This document shows positions 1-8,296 of a DNA stretch of 64,000 bases, piece by piece (position 1 is the first letter of the stretch; the number at the start of each line of letters is the position of its first letter). The stretch covers positions 19,238 to 83,237 of the forward strand of contig MWTB01000010.1 in NCBI GenBank assembly GCA_002050275.1, written 5' to 3'. Source of the stretch: Anaerolineae bacterium UTCFX1 (GTDB lineage Bacteria > Chloroflexota > Anaerolineae > Anaerolineales > Villigracilaceae). The translations under genes and the position numbers were made by a program. The notes beneath the pieces were generated by a model. The model worked only from the letters and a program-made list of their open reading frames with translations. It did no database searches and was not told where the DNA came from.

Positions 1-1873
1 TATTCCATGACTCCATCCACATAACTGTACTACCTCCAAAATTATCTTTTGGAGGATCTATTCCATAACTAGCATTTTGATTGTTCGGTATAAAACCGTC
101 AATGCCATCTATACGTTTTTGTAATGACTCAAGAGACCCCAAAGCAATCAGACGGCCATTCGTTCCCAATGGCATAGTAACATCTGGGTCTTGAACACCT
201 TCATAGGTCGAATAAACTCCATGATCAAAATGCCAAAACTTGTTGATAATGGCTTGCTCAACTAGTGGACGATAACCATTCACATTATCCCTTCGGAGAG
301 TAGTTCCCTCGGTATCTAAACCATAAGCTAAAGCCAGTCTCCAAAAATCCTCGTTTGTTTTTACCCCTACCCATTTTGTAGTTACTTCAACATTTTTATC
401 CTGATTTGTATATTTGGTTTGTCCATCTTGCCACCACCAACCGTTTGGATCTGTAAGTAACCCAACCATCAGTTGTTCACCTAATTTGCAACGATAATAA
501 TAATCGCCATGCAACTCTTGTCCATTAATAATTTTCTTTTCAGGCAATGTACACAGAAATTCTTGTGGAATTTGGTCAATCGTCATTGGCCCATTGATGG
601 CATAAATCTTTGACTGTCCCGGTATTGGTGTTGTTGACGGAAAAGTTACAATAGGCGGCACGCCAGTTGGAACTAAAGTTGCGGTTGGAGTAGATGTAGA
701 TCCAGGGGTAATATAGACTGGGGCGGTTGGTAAAACTGACGTAGGAGTAATTGCTGGTGTCTTGGGAGAAAACAATTCCGTTACCCATTTTGTAATCCCC
801 CAACATTTATACCCTAAAAAGCCACAATCTTCAGGCTCTTGGAGCGCAGGCTTAGCCAAAACCTTTGTTGCGCCAGATTGTTGCAACGTTCCCATACCAC
901 CACTAGCGAATGCTCCAGCAAATGGATTCTCTGTTTCTTGTTGTGCTTGCCACTCCGCCAATCTCTCTTGGCGAGCAATATATTCCGGCGTGGATGTATA
1001 GGCTTGCCACTTTTCCTGCTCGGTCATGTCCGCTTGCGCGGCTGTCTGCATTTTTTGTTCCCTTAGTTGGGCGCCCAAGACCCCAGCCTCATTGTGGGCG
1101 ACGCTCAAATCGTCTGTTTTGGCTTTCTCTTTCAAGGCATTGATCTCATCCTGGCTGGCGCCTTGTCTTTCCAATTGTTCGATTTGAGCATCCAGAATCG
1201 CCTGTCCTTCGAGCCAACTATTGATCTTCCATTGTTTCATCTCGGCGATGCGTTTGGCGGTCTGCGCTTCGTTGAAAGCCTCCACTTGGGCTTGCACCCG
1301 CGCGGCTTGTGCCTGCTCCCGCTCTTTGCGCTTCTTCTGTTCTTCCAATGCGGTGGCGGTTGCCCAGCCGATCAGCGCGGCGGCAGTCGCTCCCCATAAT
1401 ACATTTGTTGATGTTGTGGTGGAAGCGGATGATTTGCCAGAAGCAAGTGTCAGCGATTGAACGCTTGTAGAATTCGTTGGAGATGTTGACCCGCCAAAAC
1501 TTGTACTGGACGAGGGGGTGGGATTGAGGTTTTCCGTTGTTGTGGATGAATCTTTAGGGACAAACAAATCAGCAGGCGGGGTAGGAATTTCCGTAGAGGA
1601 TTTGCTCGGCTGAATCAAGTTGAATGAAGCGAATGGTTGAGGAACAATCACTCTTCCCAAGGCGATGCGTTCGTTGCCTGCAACATCAGTTGTTTTGACC
1701 CACACCAGATATTCCCCAGGCGGAGCAACCGTCCCGTCTTTAAACTTCCCGTCCCACATGATCTCGCCCTTGAACTTATTCCCTGAAACGGCTTCATCCC
1801 ATGCGACTTTGGCGTACTTCTCATCTTCGTCTTCGATGACGATCCGAAGCGCGGACAGCCCACTGCCATCATC
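1..1873 (-). pseudogene. C-terminal part of a secreted Ig-like protein, cut off by an in-frame TAA
   Basis: This frame is open, in the same phase as the gene upstream, from just after a TAA at 1874-1876 to the window edge. I read every codon triple and found no other stop. It starts with an Ig/FlgD-like module (DDGSGLSALRIVIEDEDEKY), then a Ser/Thr/Pro linker, a hydrophobic segment (NVLWGATAAALIGWATATAL), a charged Gln/Glu/Lys coiled coil, a second Pro/Thr linker, and a C-terminal region rich in Trp and Tyr that I do not recognise. No convincing restart with a ribosome-binding site lies after the TAA. It could be a pseudogene, a sequencing error or a readthrough product. The modular layout with an unrelated-looking C-terminus is compatible with a polymorphic secreted effector, but that is inference. 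The end lies outside the window. Confidence 0.7.
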
Positions 1874-3064
1874 TTAAACTTTATAAGTAATGGATTCATT
1901 CACTTCCCACTCAGCAGGCAGATCAACGACTGGAGGGATCGTGTCCACATAAAACTCTTGCACGGAGGTTTCTGTTTCATTCCCCGCTTTGTCCAACGAT
2001 TTGAATTGAACCGTGTGATAGCCGTCCGCGAACGAGACGGGAGAGATGTATGCCTGATAAACTCCTCCATCCAAACTGGACTCAAGTGAAGCAACACCAG
2101 AGGTTGCATCGTTGGTGGTCGCTGAAACTTCCATGCCCGAACTATACCACCCATTGTTCCCCGTTGTTCCATTTACGGAGACATCAATCGTTGGGGTGGT
2201 AGTGTCTACCGAAATCGTCGTTGTAGAGTTGGAAATGTTCCCCGCGTTATCCTCCGCTTGAACGAGAATATTGTACACGCCTTCATTGAGTATGGTTGAA
2301 GAAATACCCGCTCCATTGTCCACAGAAAGGAAAACACTTGACAAACCCGAAGTGGAATCTGAGCCAGTGGCAGTAATCGTTGCAGGAGAAACATACCAAC
2401 CGTTTGTTCCGCTTGTGGCGGCGATGTCCAAGCCGAGGGTGGGAAGAACCGTGTCCACTTTCGCAGAGAAAGTTCCCATTTGCGAACTATCGCCCCAGGA
2501 AGACAATGCCCAGAACGTAAACTCATTATTCCCTTCATTCAAGGGAACAGCGCAATTATCTCCCGAACAGGCGAATGATTGTCCGTTGAGTGTTCCTTCC
2601 ACCGCAACGATGCTGTAGCCTGAAAGCGGCTCCGTCCCAGTCAACGCGAGGTCGGAGGCGGTGTTGCACCAACCATTGTTGAGATTGCATCCCTGCAGAA
2701 TGGAAGTGATCGTCGCGTCGGGCTGAGTTGTCGTTACGGTTTGAAGTTTTTCCTGCTTACCCCATTGTGTGCGGCCCTTGCTGAACAATCCGCACTCGCC
2801 GTTGTAGTTATCGTATCCCTGCCAGGGTTTGCCTTCGTTGGAACATGACCAATCGTCCACGGGTTTGTATTTCCACAGGTCTCTGGCGGGAACGTATTGA
2901 CATTCGTACAGAACCACTTTGCAGACGCTAATCGTTTCGGTGACGATGCGGTTAGGTCCGAGATAATCTGCGAGAACAGGCGTGGCGATGGCAAATATGA
3001 GGAGGAGTAAAACAAAATAGAATGGTTTACGTTTGATGCGAATGTGATTTGACTTGCCTTGCAT
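1874..3064 (-). CDS. N-terminal part of a secreted Ig-like/OmpL47-type repeat protein
   Basis: The product is 396 residues if it starts at the ATG at 3064, which has GAGGG seven bases upstream; a TTG further upstream (3115) is less likely. A basic N-terminus and a hydrophobic stretch (FYFVLLLLIFAIATPVLA) form a signal peptide. A Cys-containing region follows, then at least two tandem Ig-like modules, each with an NGWY motif, a D-x-x-SG turn and a D-x-AGN motif, as in OmpL47-type or FlgD-like repeats of cell-surface proteins. The frame stops at TAA (1874-1876) directly after ITYKV and continues in phase with another module of the same kind. The real gene was therefore at least 1,020 codons long. 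Confidence 0.75.
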   Translation of the reverse strand: MQGKSNHIRIKRKPFYFVLLLLIFAIATPVLADYLGPNRIVTETISVCKVVLYECQYVPARDLWKYKPVDDWSCSNEGKPWQGYDNYNGECGLFSKGRTQWGKQEKLQTVTTTQPDATITSILQGCNLNNGWCNTASDLALTGTEPLSGYSIVAVEGTLNGQSFACSGDNCAVPLNEGNNEFTFWALSSWGDSSQMGTFSAKVDTVLPTLGLDIAATSGTNGWYVSPATITATGSDSTSGLSSVFLSVDNGAGISSTILNEGVYNILVQAEDNAGNISNSTTTISVDTTTPTIDVSVNGTTGNNGWYSSGMEVSATTNDATSGVASLESSLDGGVYQAYISPVSFADGYHTVQFKSLDKAGNETETSVQEFYVDTIPPVVDLPAEWEVNESITYKV

Positions 3065-3197
3065 GGTTTCCCTCTGGAATGAGTGGAATGTTGAGCGGCG
3101 GGATTGTACTGGCAAATCTTGCTTTTAAAATTTACACGTTTGTTATGTCAGTTTTCATTCGGGAAAGGTTGTATGACAAATTTTGAAATGGCAGAAT

Positions 3198-3229
3198 CAA
3201 AAAGGACGACCCTTTTCAGGATCGTCCTT
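3198..3229 (-). terminator. Rho-independent terminator of ssb
   Basis: An eight-bp outer stem (AAGGACGA / TCGTCCTT, 3202-3209 with 3222-3229) carries an inner CCT/AGG pairing. On the minus strand it ends in a run of five T. It lies 12 bases after the ssb stop. Confidence 0.8.
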
Positions 3230-3240
3230 CTTTGTTTGTT

Positions 3241-3621
3241 TTACGCCTCGTAATCCGCGGCTTCCTCTTCCACCGTCATTACGGGTTCATCGCTTGGTTT
3301 GCGGTCGAGCATCTGCATCGTCAGCGCAACCACCTTGGTGAAGTACTTGGTCTCGCCTTTGTCTTCGTACTTGTCGGTCTTCAACCGACCTTCAATGTAG
3401 ACGAGACTTCCCTTCTTCAGATATTGCTGGCAGATCTCGCCCAGCCGACCCCACGCTTCGATGTTGACCCATTCGGTGTATTCCTTGCTTTCGCCGCCGG
3501 TCTTCCAACGCTGGGTGACGGCGACGCTGAAATGAGCCACTTTCTTTCCCGTAGGAGTGAACTTGCTTTCGGGATCCTTCCCCAAATAACCAATCAACTG
3601 AACTCGATTGAGCGCGGGCAT
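3241..3621 (-). CDS. ssb: single-stranded DNA-binding protein
   Basis: The product is 126 residues. It opens MPALNRVQLIGYLGKDPE and carries the SSB OB-fold pattern, including WVNIEAWGRLGE, QYLKKGSLVYIEGRL and the K-x-x-TKVVALTMQML strand. The C-terminus is short and acidic (EEEAADYEA) but lacks the usual DIPF-type tip that recruits repair and replication partners, so partner binding may differ. GAGGA lies seven bases before the ATG. SSB coats single-stranded DNA in replication, recombination and repair. The gene stands alone, with its own terminator. Confidence 0.95.
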   Translation of the reverse strand: MPALNRVQLIGYLGKDPESKFTPTGKKVAHFSVAVTQRWKTGGESKEYTEWVNIEAWGRLGEICQQYLKKGSLVYIEGRLKTDKYEDKGETKYFTKVVALTMQMLDRKPSDEPVMTVEEEAADYEA

Positions 3622-3713
3622 ATATTCCTCGCTTTCTATGGGTAGAAGAATTTACAGACGCTTATTTTAATCCCTTTATCGGATCGGCGGCGAACGAGGT
3701 TATACTATCTTCA

Positions 3714-3926
3714 TTATCCAACGGGCGCGTCAGAAGCGGGCATCGCAGCGGGTTCCGCCTGAGCCTTCTTCAAGACAAGCATGCCCGTCTTCATCTCTAC
3801 TACGTTATAACCTGCCGGAACGGCGTCGAGGGCGTTCTCTTTGATCTCTTTTGAGAAGAAAAACATCCTGCCGTTCGAGTGCAAATAGTAGGTCGTTCCT
3901 TTAGAATTAGTGTGTGCGTAAGCCAT
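3714..3926 (-). CDS. small conserved protein of unknown function
   Basis: The product is 70 residues, preceded by a good AAGGAG site. The pattern is an N-terminal AYAHTNSKGTTYYLHS, then FFFSKEIKENALDAVPAGY, then GMLVLKK. I recall the same layout (YYLH..., YFF...K, LDAVPAGY.VVE, G.PVLKK) in small uncharacterised proteins of bacteria and archaea. The last 15 residues are Ala/Pro-rich and look disordered. No catalytic motif or membrane segment is visible. It is transcribed away from panC, with a 69-base gap between them. Confidence 0.7.
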   Translation of the reverse strand: MAYAHTNSKGTTYYLHSNGRMFFFSKEIKENALDAVPAGYNVVEMKTGMLVLKKAQAEPAAMPASDAPVG

Positions 3927-3995
3927 TGTTGCTCCTTTTCGTGAATATAACTAAAGTCTAGCACATATTTTCTATTCCTGTCAACAAGAGAAATT

Positions 3996-4835
3996 ATGAA
4001 TATGCGAATAGTCTCCACAATAGACGAAACGCGAAACGCTCGTCTCATTCTTGACGGGACCGTCGGATTCGTCCCCACTATGGGCTTTCTACACGCCGGA
4101 CACCTAGCTCTGATCCGCCGCGCAAGGGATGAGTGCCGGTACGTCATCGTCTCCATTTTTGTCAATCCCGCTCAATTTAATCCAAACGAAGACCTTGCCA
4201 AGTATCCGCGCGACCTCAAACGCGACTTCCGCTTGATCGAACCGTTCACCGACCTCGTATGGACCCCCACGTCGGAAATCATGTATCCGCAGGGCTATCA
4301 AACCTGGGTAGAGGTTGAGGCATTAACGAGTCGGCTCGAAGGCGCGGCACGCGCGGGTCACTTTCGCGGCGTCACGACTGTCGTCGCCAAACTATTCAAC
4401 ATTATTCAACCGACCAAAGCCTATTTCGGTCAAAAAGACGCGCAACAGGCGGCAGTTGTTCGTCGTATGGTTCGCGACTTAAATTTTCCGATTGATATCG
4501 TCGTCTGCCCAATTGTGCGCGAAGCGGACGGGCTGGCGCTGTCCAGCCGCAATGTATATTTGAACGCCGAACAGCGCAAAGCCGCAACAGTCCTCTTCCG
4601 TTCGTTGAGCGCGGCAAAGGAACTTTACGAGGCGGGCGAAAGGGACGCGGAGAAGCTAAGAGCACAGATGAAAGCAGTCTTGGCAAGCGAACCGCTGGCA
4701 AAGACGCAATACGTCTCATGCGCCGATTACGATACTCTCGACGAGTTAACCGCGATCAAAGGAAAAGCCTTGCTCTCAATGGCGGTCGTCATTGGGAAAA
4801 CAAGGCTAATTGACAACTTTGTGCTCGCCGGCTAG
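3996..4835 (+). CDS. panC: pantoate--beta-alanine ligase
   Basis: The product is 279 residues, the usual length for PanC. The enzyme condenses pantoate and beta-alanine with ATP to make pantothenate, the precursor of coenzyme A. Visible motifs are the nucleotidyl-transferase HIGH-type signature in VPTMGFLHAGH, the VSIFVNPAQF pantoate-binding stretch, YFGQKDAQQ, and LALSSRNVYL in place of KMSKS. AAGAGA lies just before the ATG. No panB or panD is adjacent; coaD, a later CoA-pathway gene, lies 16 kb away. Confidence 0.95.
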   Translation: MNMRIVSTIDETRNARLILDGTVGFVPTMGFLHAGHLALIRRARDECRYVIVSIFVNPAQFNPNEDLAKYPRDLKRDFRLIEPFTDLVWTPTSEIMYPQGYQTWVEVEALTSRLEGAARAGHFRGVTTVVAKLFNIIQPTKAYFGQKDAQQAAVVRRMVRDLNFPIDIVVCPIVREADGLALSSRNVYLNAEQRKAATVLFRSLSAAKELYEAGERDAEKLRAQMKAVLASEPLAKTQYVSCADYDTLDELTAIKGKALLSMAVVIGKTRLIDNFVLAG

Positions 4836-4848
4836 CGGCGGGCGGATG

Positions 4849-6075
4849 TTACGGTCCCCATTGAAACATCATTCCGAACGGCGCAAGCGAAATCGGCGCT
4901 TTTTGTCCATCAGTGTAATATAACTCGACCAATCCGCCCCGATAGACTTGGTCAAGTGGCGGATCGGCGACAATGACAAAACTTGCATCGGGCGCCCATA
5001 ACGCTTCAGTGATCGAACCGAAATTCTCGGAACGTAAAGCCGCCCGATTCGTAACGCCATCGGGCGCAGAGCGCATCATCTGTAGAGGCGCGCGACGGTC
5101 GTATTCCTGATTTGCGGCGTTGAAAAAGAAATATAATTGTCCATCAGGGGCGAGGTAGGGACGGTACGCGTAATTGAACACGCCTGTCGCATAATCGCTG
5201 GGCGTCAAGGCGACGATCTGTCCGCTGGAAGCGTCCGATCGCCACATTCCGGGCGTCAGCATCCCGCTTTCGCGGCTGGCGGAATAAAGCGCCGCGCTGT
5301 CCGGCGTCCACGAAGATTCGCCGCAACAAGTCAGCGCGCCTTCGCTCCCCGTCAAACGGATGAGCGTATTGGAGGCGGGAACATACACAGCCGCCATGCC
5401 GCCTTCGTAATACATCAAATTCACGAGCAGTTTATTGCCGTCGGGAGAGTACTGGTCAGGCGCGTATAATTCCTTCGGAAAAGAAAGTCCGCCTGCGTTG
5501 TCAATTTGATTTTCAAGAACAAGGTTGCCCGAGCCGCCGACAAGCGAATACAAGTTCAAGCCTTTGTATCCATAAGCGAGCGTCTGCCCATCTGGAGAAA
5601 ATACCGGGGCGTCGACTTGATTGACGAACGGGCTGTTGGCGTCCATCGCTCCGCCATCCACGATCATACGACGACCCGAACCATCTGCATTAACCAGCAA
5701 CAATTGATTGTTCGATACATAAGCGACGCTTCCATCCGCTTGTGAAACGCTATACGCGTCAACATTAGACGGTTCAAAAGTGATCTGCGTTGTCGTCTTA
5801 CCGTCGGCGGCGAGTCGAAAGACTTGGATCGCGCCGCTCACAGAGTCGTTGTTGAGAAAATATAACGAATGAGGAAGCAACGCCGCAGGTTGCGAAGTTG
5901 AGGAATCGGGAGCAGGCGACAAGTTAGGGTTCGCCGCCTGAAGTGTAGCCGCGACCACCGTCGCGAGTTGATCGCCTGTCGTGGGCGTTTGGGATGTGGG
6001 CGCGCTTCCGCCGCACGCCATTACAACCAACATCAATACGAAAATGGCGACGCCAATCTGATGCACTTTTCTCAC
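4849..6075 (-). CDS. lipoprotein with a TolB/WD40-like beta-propeller
   Basis: I prefer the GTG start at 6075, which has GGAGA a few bases upstream. It gives a compact lipoprotein signal (RKVHQIG, hydrophobic core, then lipobox V-M-A-C). An ATG at 6141 would overlap the upstream gene by 14 bases and add an odd hydrophilic leader. After a Ser/Thr/Pro linker come repeated blades with motifs such as PVFSPDGQTLAYG, YSPDGNKLLVN and WTPDSAALYSAS, typical of TolB-like PD40 propellers. It is probably anchored outside the cell membrane; the ligand is unknown. It lies downstream of the two PII-like genes and may be co-transcribed with them. Confidence 0.75.
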   Translation of the reverse strand: MRKVHQIGVAIFVLMLVVMACGGSAPTSQTPTTGDQLATVVAATLQAANPNLSPAPDSSTSQPAALLPHSLYFLNNDSVSGAIQVFRLAADGKTTTQITFEPSNVDAYSVSQADGSVAYVSNNQLLLVNADGSGRRMIVDGGAMDANSPFVNQVDAPVFSPDGQTLAYGYKGLNLYSLVGGSGNLVLENQIDNAGGLSFPKELYAPDQYSPDGNKLLVNLMYYEGGMAAVYVPASNTLIRLTGSEGALTCCGESSWTPDSAALYSASRESGMLTPGMWRSDASSGQIVALTPSDYATGVFNYAYRPYLAPDGQLYFFFNAANQEYDRRAPLQMMRSAPDGVTNRAALRSENFGSITEALWAPDASFVIVADPPLDQVYRGGLVELYYTDGQKAPISLAPFGMMFQWGP

Positions 6076-6127
6076 AGGAATCTCCAAAACCAGCGGGGTT
6101 GATCTCTTTCTACGCGAATGTGCGGAG

Positions 6128-6391
6128 TTACACTTGTTCATAGCGCTCTACTGGAACAACGAACAACGTAGCGCGTTTCTCCCCCGCTTCCGCTCTGCCG
6201 ACCTTCTGACGAATCAACTCGATCGCGCCCTCAAGGCGTTGATCTTCTACGCCGAGAAGCAAAGTAGCGACTCCGCTGCGCAGGAATCCGCCCGTCGAGG
6301 CAACGCGCGTGACGCGATACTCCGCCGCAGTGAGCGCCTGCGTCACCGCTTCCGAATCGTGGTCTTTGACGATAAGAACGATCATTTTCAT
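6128..6391 (-). CDS. PII-like cyclic-di-AMP receptor (DarA/PstA family)
   Basis: The product is 87 residues. The sequence MKMIVLIVKDHDSEAVTQAL followed by YRVTRVASTGGFLRSGVATLLLGVED matches the CdAMP_rec (DarA, formerly DUF970) family, a trimeric PII-like fold that binds cyclic-di-AMP. The TGGFL loop and the LLLGVED strand are intact. The T- and B-loops look short compared with classical PII proteins, as expected for this family. The known role is sensing c-di-AMP in potassium and osmotic control. A second, more divergent copy lies upstream. Confidence 0.88.
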   Translation of the reverse strand: MKMIVLIVKDHDSEAVTQALTAAEYRVTRVASTGGFLRSGVATLLLGVEDQRLEGAIELIRQKVGRAEAGEKRATLFVVPVERYEQV

Positions 6392-6492
6392 AAGATAAAC
6401 TCCTACTTAACCGCTAAGCGCGCAGGAATCGCTGCAAAGCCTATTGAAATCTTCGCGTTTTTTGCGGCATATGTTCTCGTGTCGAATCATTC

Positions 6493-6825
6493 TTAAATCT
6501 CTTCAAATCGTTCGACAGGCAACGTGAAAACGGTCGCTCCGCCGACTGTCACAGGCACCGGCGCCGCCATCGGCAACGGCGAGCCTTCCAAGGGAAGCGT
6601 AAGATATTCGACTCGTCGCCGGCTGGAATTTTCCAGCGTTTTAATCGCTTCCGCTTCGTGTCCTTCGCGCAAGCCGATCAACAGCGTCGCGTTGCGCTGT
6701 GCAAGGAATCCGCCTGCGCTCACAAAGAACGTGACCGGCAGTCCCAACTCCACCAGCGCGTGGACGGCGTCGTCGTGGTCTTGTTCTTGCACAACGGCGA
6801 GCATAAGCGATTTTATGTCGTTCAC
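6493..6825 (-). CDS. divergent second PII-like c-di-AMP receptor
   Basis: With a GTG start at 6825 (GAGG five bases upstream) the product is 110 residues. A longer frame upstream would run through AT-rich promoter-like DNA. MLAVVQEQDHDDAVHALVELGLPVTFFVSAGGFLAQRNATLLIGL aligns by eye with the neighbouring DarA-type protein, but TGGFL has become AGGFL and the acidic residues after LLIG are changed. The C-terminal part (EYLTLPLEGSPLPMAAPVPV) is longer and Pro-rich. Both proteins end in PVERFE or PVERYE, which supports tandem duplication. Ligand binding may be altered or lost. Confidence 0.75.
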   Translation of the reverse strand: MNDIKSLMLAVVQEQDHDDAVHALVELGLPVTFFVSAGGFLAQRNATLLIGLREGHEAEAIKTLENSSRRRVEYLTLPLEGSPLPMAAPVPVTVGGATVFTLPVERFEEI

Positions 6826-6925
6826 GGGCGCCTCGCTTCCTGAAGAGTTAATCCTAAAAAGTATTGTATCATGACAATAATAGTATACCGGATTGCCGAA
6901 AGTTAGCAAGCGTTTCAGCGCACAA

Positions 6926-7321
6926 TCACAGGCGGCGTTTAAGCTTTCCGATGTCGCCGCGCGAAATTTCGCATTCCCAAATTCGGACGACCTGCCAATT
7001 CTGTTTTTTCAGCGTCCTCGTCACCTCCTTATCGCGCTCCATGTTTCTTTGAATTTTCTTCCGCCAATATTCTGCATTTTGAGCGGGGGTCAGGTTTCTG
7101 CATCCGTGCCCATGCCAGAAACATCCATCCGCAAATAATGCAATACGTCGCTGAGGAAACGCAAAATCAGGACGTCCAAGAATTGTAGAATTCCTGCGCC
7201 AACCGGAGATCTTATTCGTTTTGAAAAGCTGAATAAGCTTCTTCTCGGTCGAGGCGTTGCCCCGCGATTTAATCGCCCGCATGATTTCGGAACGTTTTTT
7301 CGTCGAAAATGTGTCAGTCAT
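6926..7321 (-). CDS. vsr: very short patch repair endonuclease (Vsr)
   Basis: The product is 131 residues from the ATG at 7321, whose ATGA overlaps the stop of the methyltransferase gene. Vsr nicks next to T in T:G mismatches that arise when 5-methylcytosine deaminates. Family motifs are present: KKRSEIMRAIKSRGNASTE, GRPDFAFPQRRIALFADGCFWHGHGC (metal and catalytic region with the Asp, and His residues stacked on zinc-binding Cys) and VVRIWECEI. The coupling to dcm is the usual arrangement. Confidence 0.92.
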   Translation of the reverse strand: MTDTFSTKKRSEIMRAIKSRGNASTEKKLIQLFKTNKISGWRRNSTILGRPDFAFPQRRIALFADGCFWHGHGCRNLTPAQNAEYWRKKIQRNMERDKEVTRTLKKQNWQVVRIWECEISRGDIGKLKRRL

Positions 7322-8292
7322 GGCAGAGCGCCGCTTCGAGTCGTCAGCCAAGTCGGCAAAAAGGATTCGAAAACCGCTCGCGCCAAATTCACAGGAACGG
7401 CGTTACCGGCTTGTTTACGCAATTGCGAGTCTGAAACTACGATCTTAAACGAGTCGGGGAAGCCTTGCAGCCTGAGCATCTCGCGCGGCGTCAACCGCCG
7501 TTCGCCGTTCACCAACAGATAGTTATAAGACGCGCCCGCGCGCAACGCGCAGGAAAACGGATAGGACGAAACATGCCCGGTCTTGTTCTCATGCCAAATG
7601 GACGGAGCGTTAGCAGAACTATGCGCGGCGGCGCGTTTACGCTGAATATGGTTTGAGGCATAGTATCTCCGGTCGACATTCTTCTCCAATAATTCAGCCA
7701 GCGGTTGATAATTCTGCAATTTGGAGGGCCAGCAATACGTCATTGGCTGAGCAAAGCCCACAATGAAGATTCTTTCGCGCTTTTGCGGCAAGCCATAATC
7801 GAGCGCATTCAATATTTTATAATCCACCGTATATCCCAGATCGCTCAAAACAGACAATATCCTTTGCAGCGTTTTCCCCCGGTCGTGTCCGACCAGTTGT
7901 TTCACATTTTCCAGAATGAATGCCTTGGTCTTTTTCGCCTTAAGAATCCTCGCAATATCAAAGAACAATGTTCCCCGCGTGTCTTCGAATCCTCTTCGAT
8001 CGCCAATAATGCTGAAAGGTTGACAGGGAAAGCCGGCGAACAGAAGATCGTGATCGGGCACGTCGCGTTCGTGAATCAACGTAATATCGCCCGCGGGGTA
8101 TTCTCCAAAATTAGCGCGATAGGTCTCTCTAGCGTGCGGGTCAATATCCGATGAAAAGACGCATTCAGCGGCAACATCATGCGCTTCAAAAGTCTGATGA
8201 GCGGCGAGCCGAAACCCTCCAATGCCGCAAAATAAATCTATGTACTTAATCGCAGATTGTTCGCCTGTTTGTGCGCTCATGCTCGCTTTCAT
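7318..8292 (-). CDS. dcm: DNA (cytosine-5-)-methyltransferase
   Basis: The product is 324 residues, a compact C5 methyltransferase. Motifs in order: I (IDLFCGIGGFRLA, SAM binding), IV with the catalytic Cys near residue 90 (GFPCQPFS), VI (ENV near 128), VIII (QKRERIFIVGF) and, after a short target-recognition region, IX and X (RLTPREMLRLQGFP, QAGNAVPVNLA). It starts four bases after the end of the upstream hydrolase gene, so it may be read through from it. No restriction endonuclease gene is nearby. It is therefore either an orphan methylase with Vsr or a remnant of a restriction system. The target sequence cannot be told from the protein. Confidence 0.93.
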   Translation of the reverse strand: MKASMSAQTGEQSAIKYIDLFCGIGGFRLAAHQTFEAHDVAAECVFSSDIDPHARETYRANFGEYPAGDITLIHERDVPDHDLLFAGFPCQPFSIIGDRRGFEDTRGTLFFDIARILKAKKTKAFILENVKQLVGHDRGKTLQRILSVLSDLGYTVDYKILNALDYGLPQKRERIFIVGFAQPMTYCWPSKLQNYQPLAELLEKNVDRRYYASNHIQRKRAAAHSSANAPSIWHENKTGHVSSYPFSCALRAGASYNYLLVNGERRLTPREMLRLQGFPDSFKIVVSDSQLRKQAGNAVPVNLARAVFESFLPTWLTTRSGALP

Positions 8293-8296
8293 CGCG

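Noticed and set aside
1874..1876. Selenocysteine or other programmed recoding at the in-frame stop
   Set aside because: The codon is TAA, not TGA, and no hairpin with the needed position was seen downstream; mutation or error is simpler.
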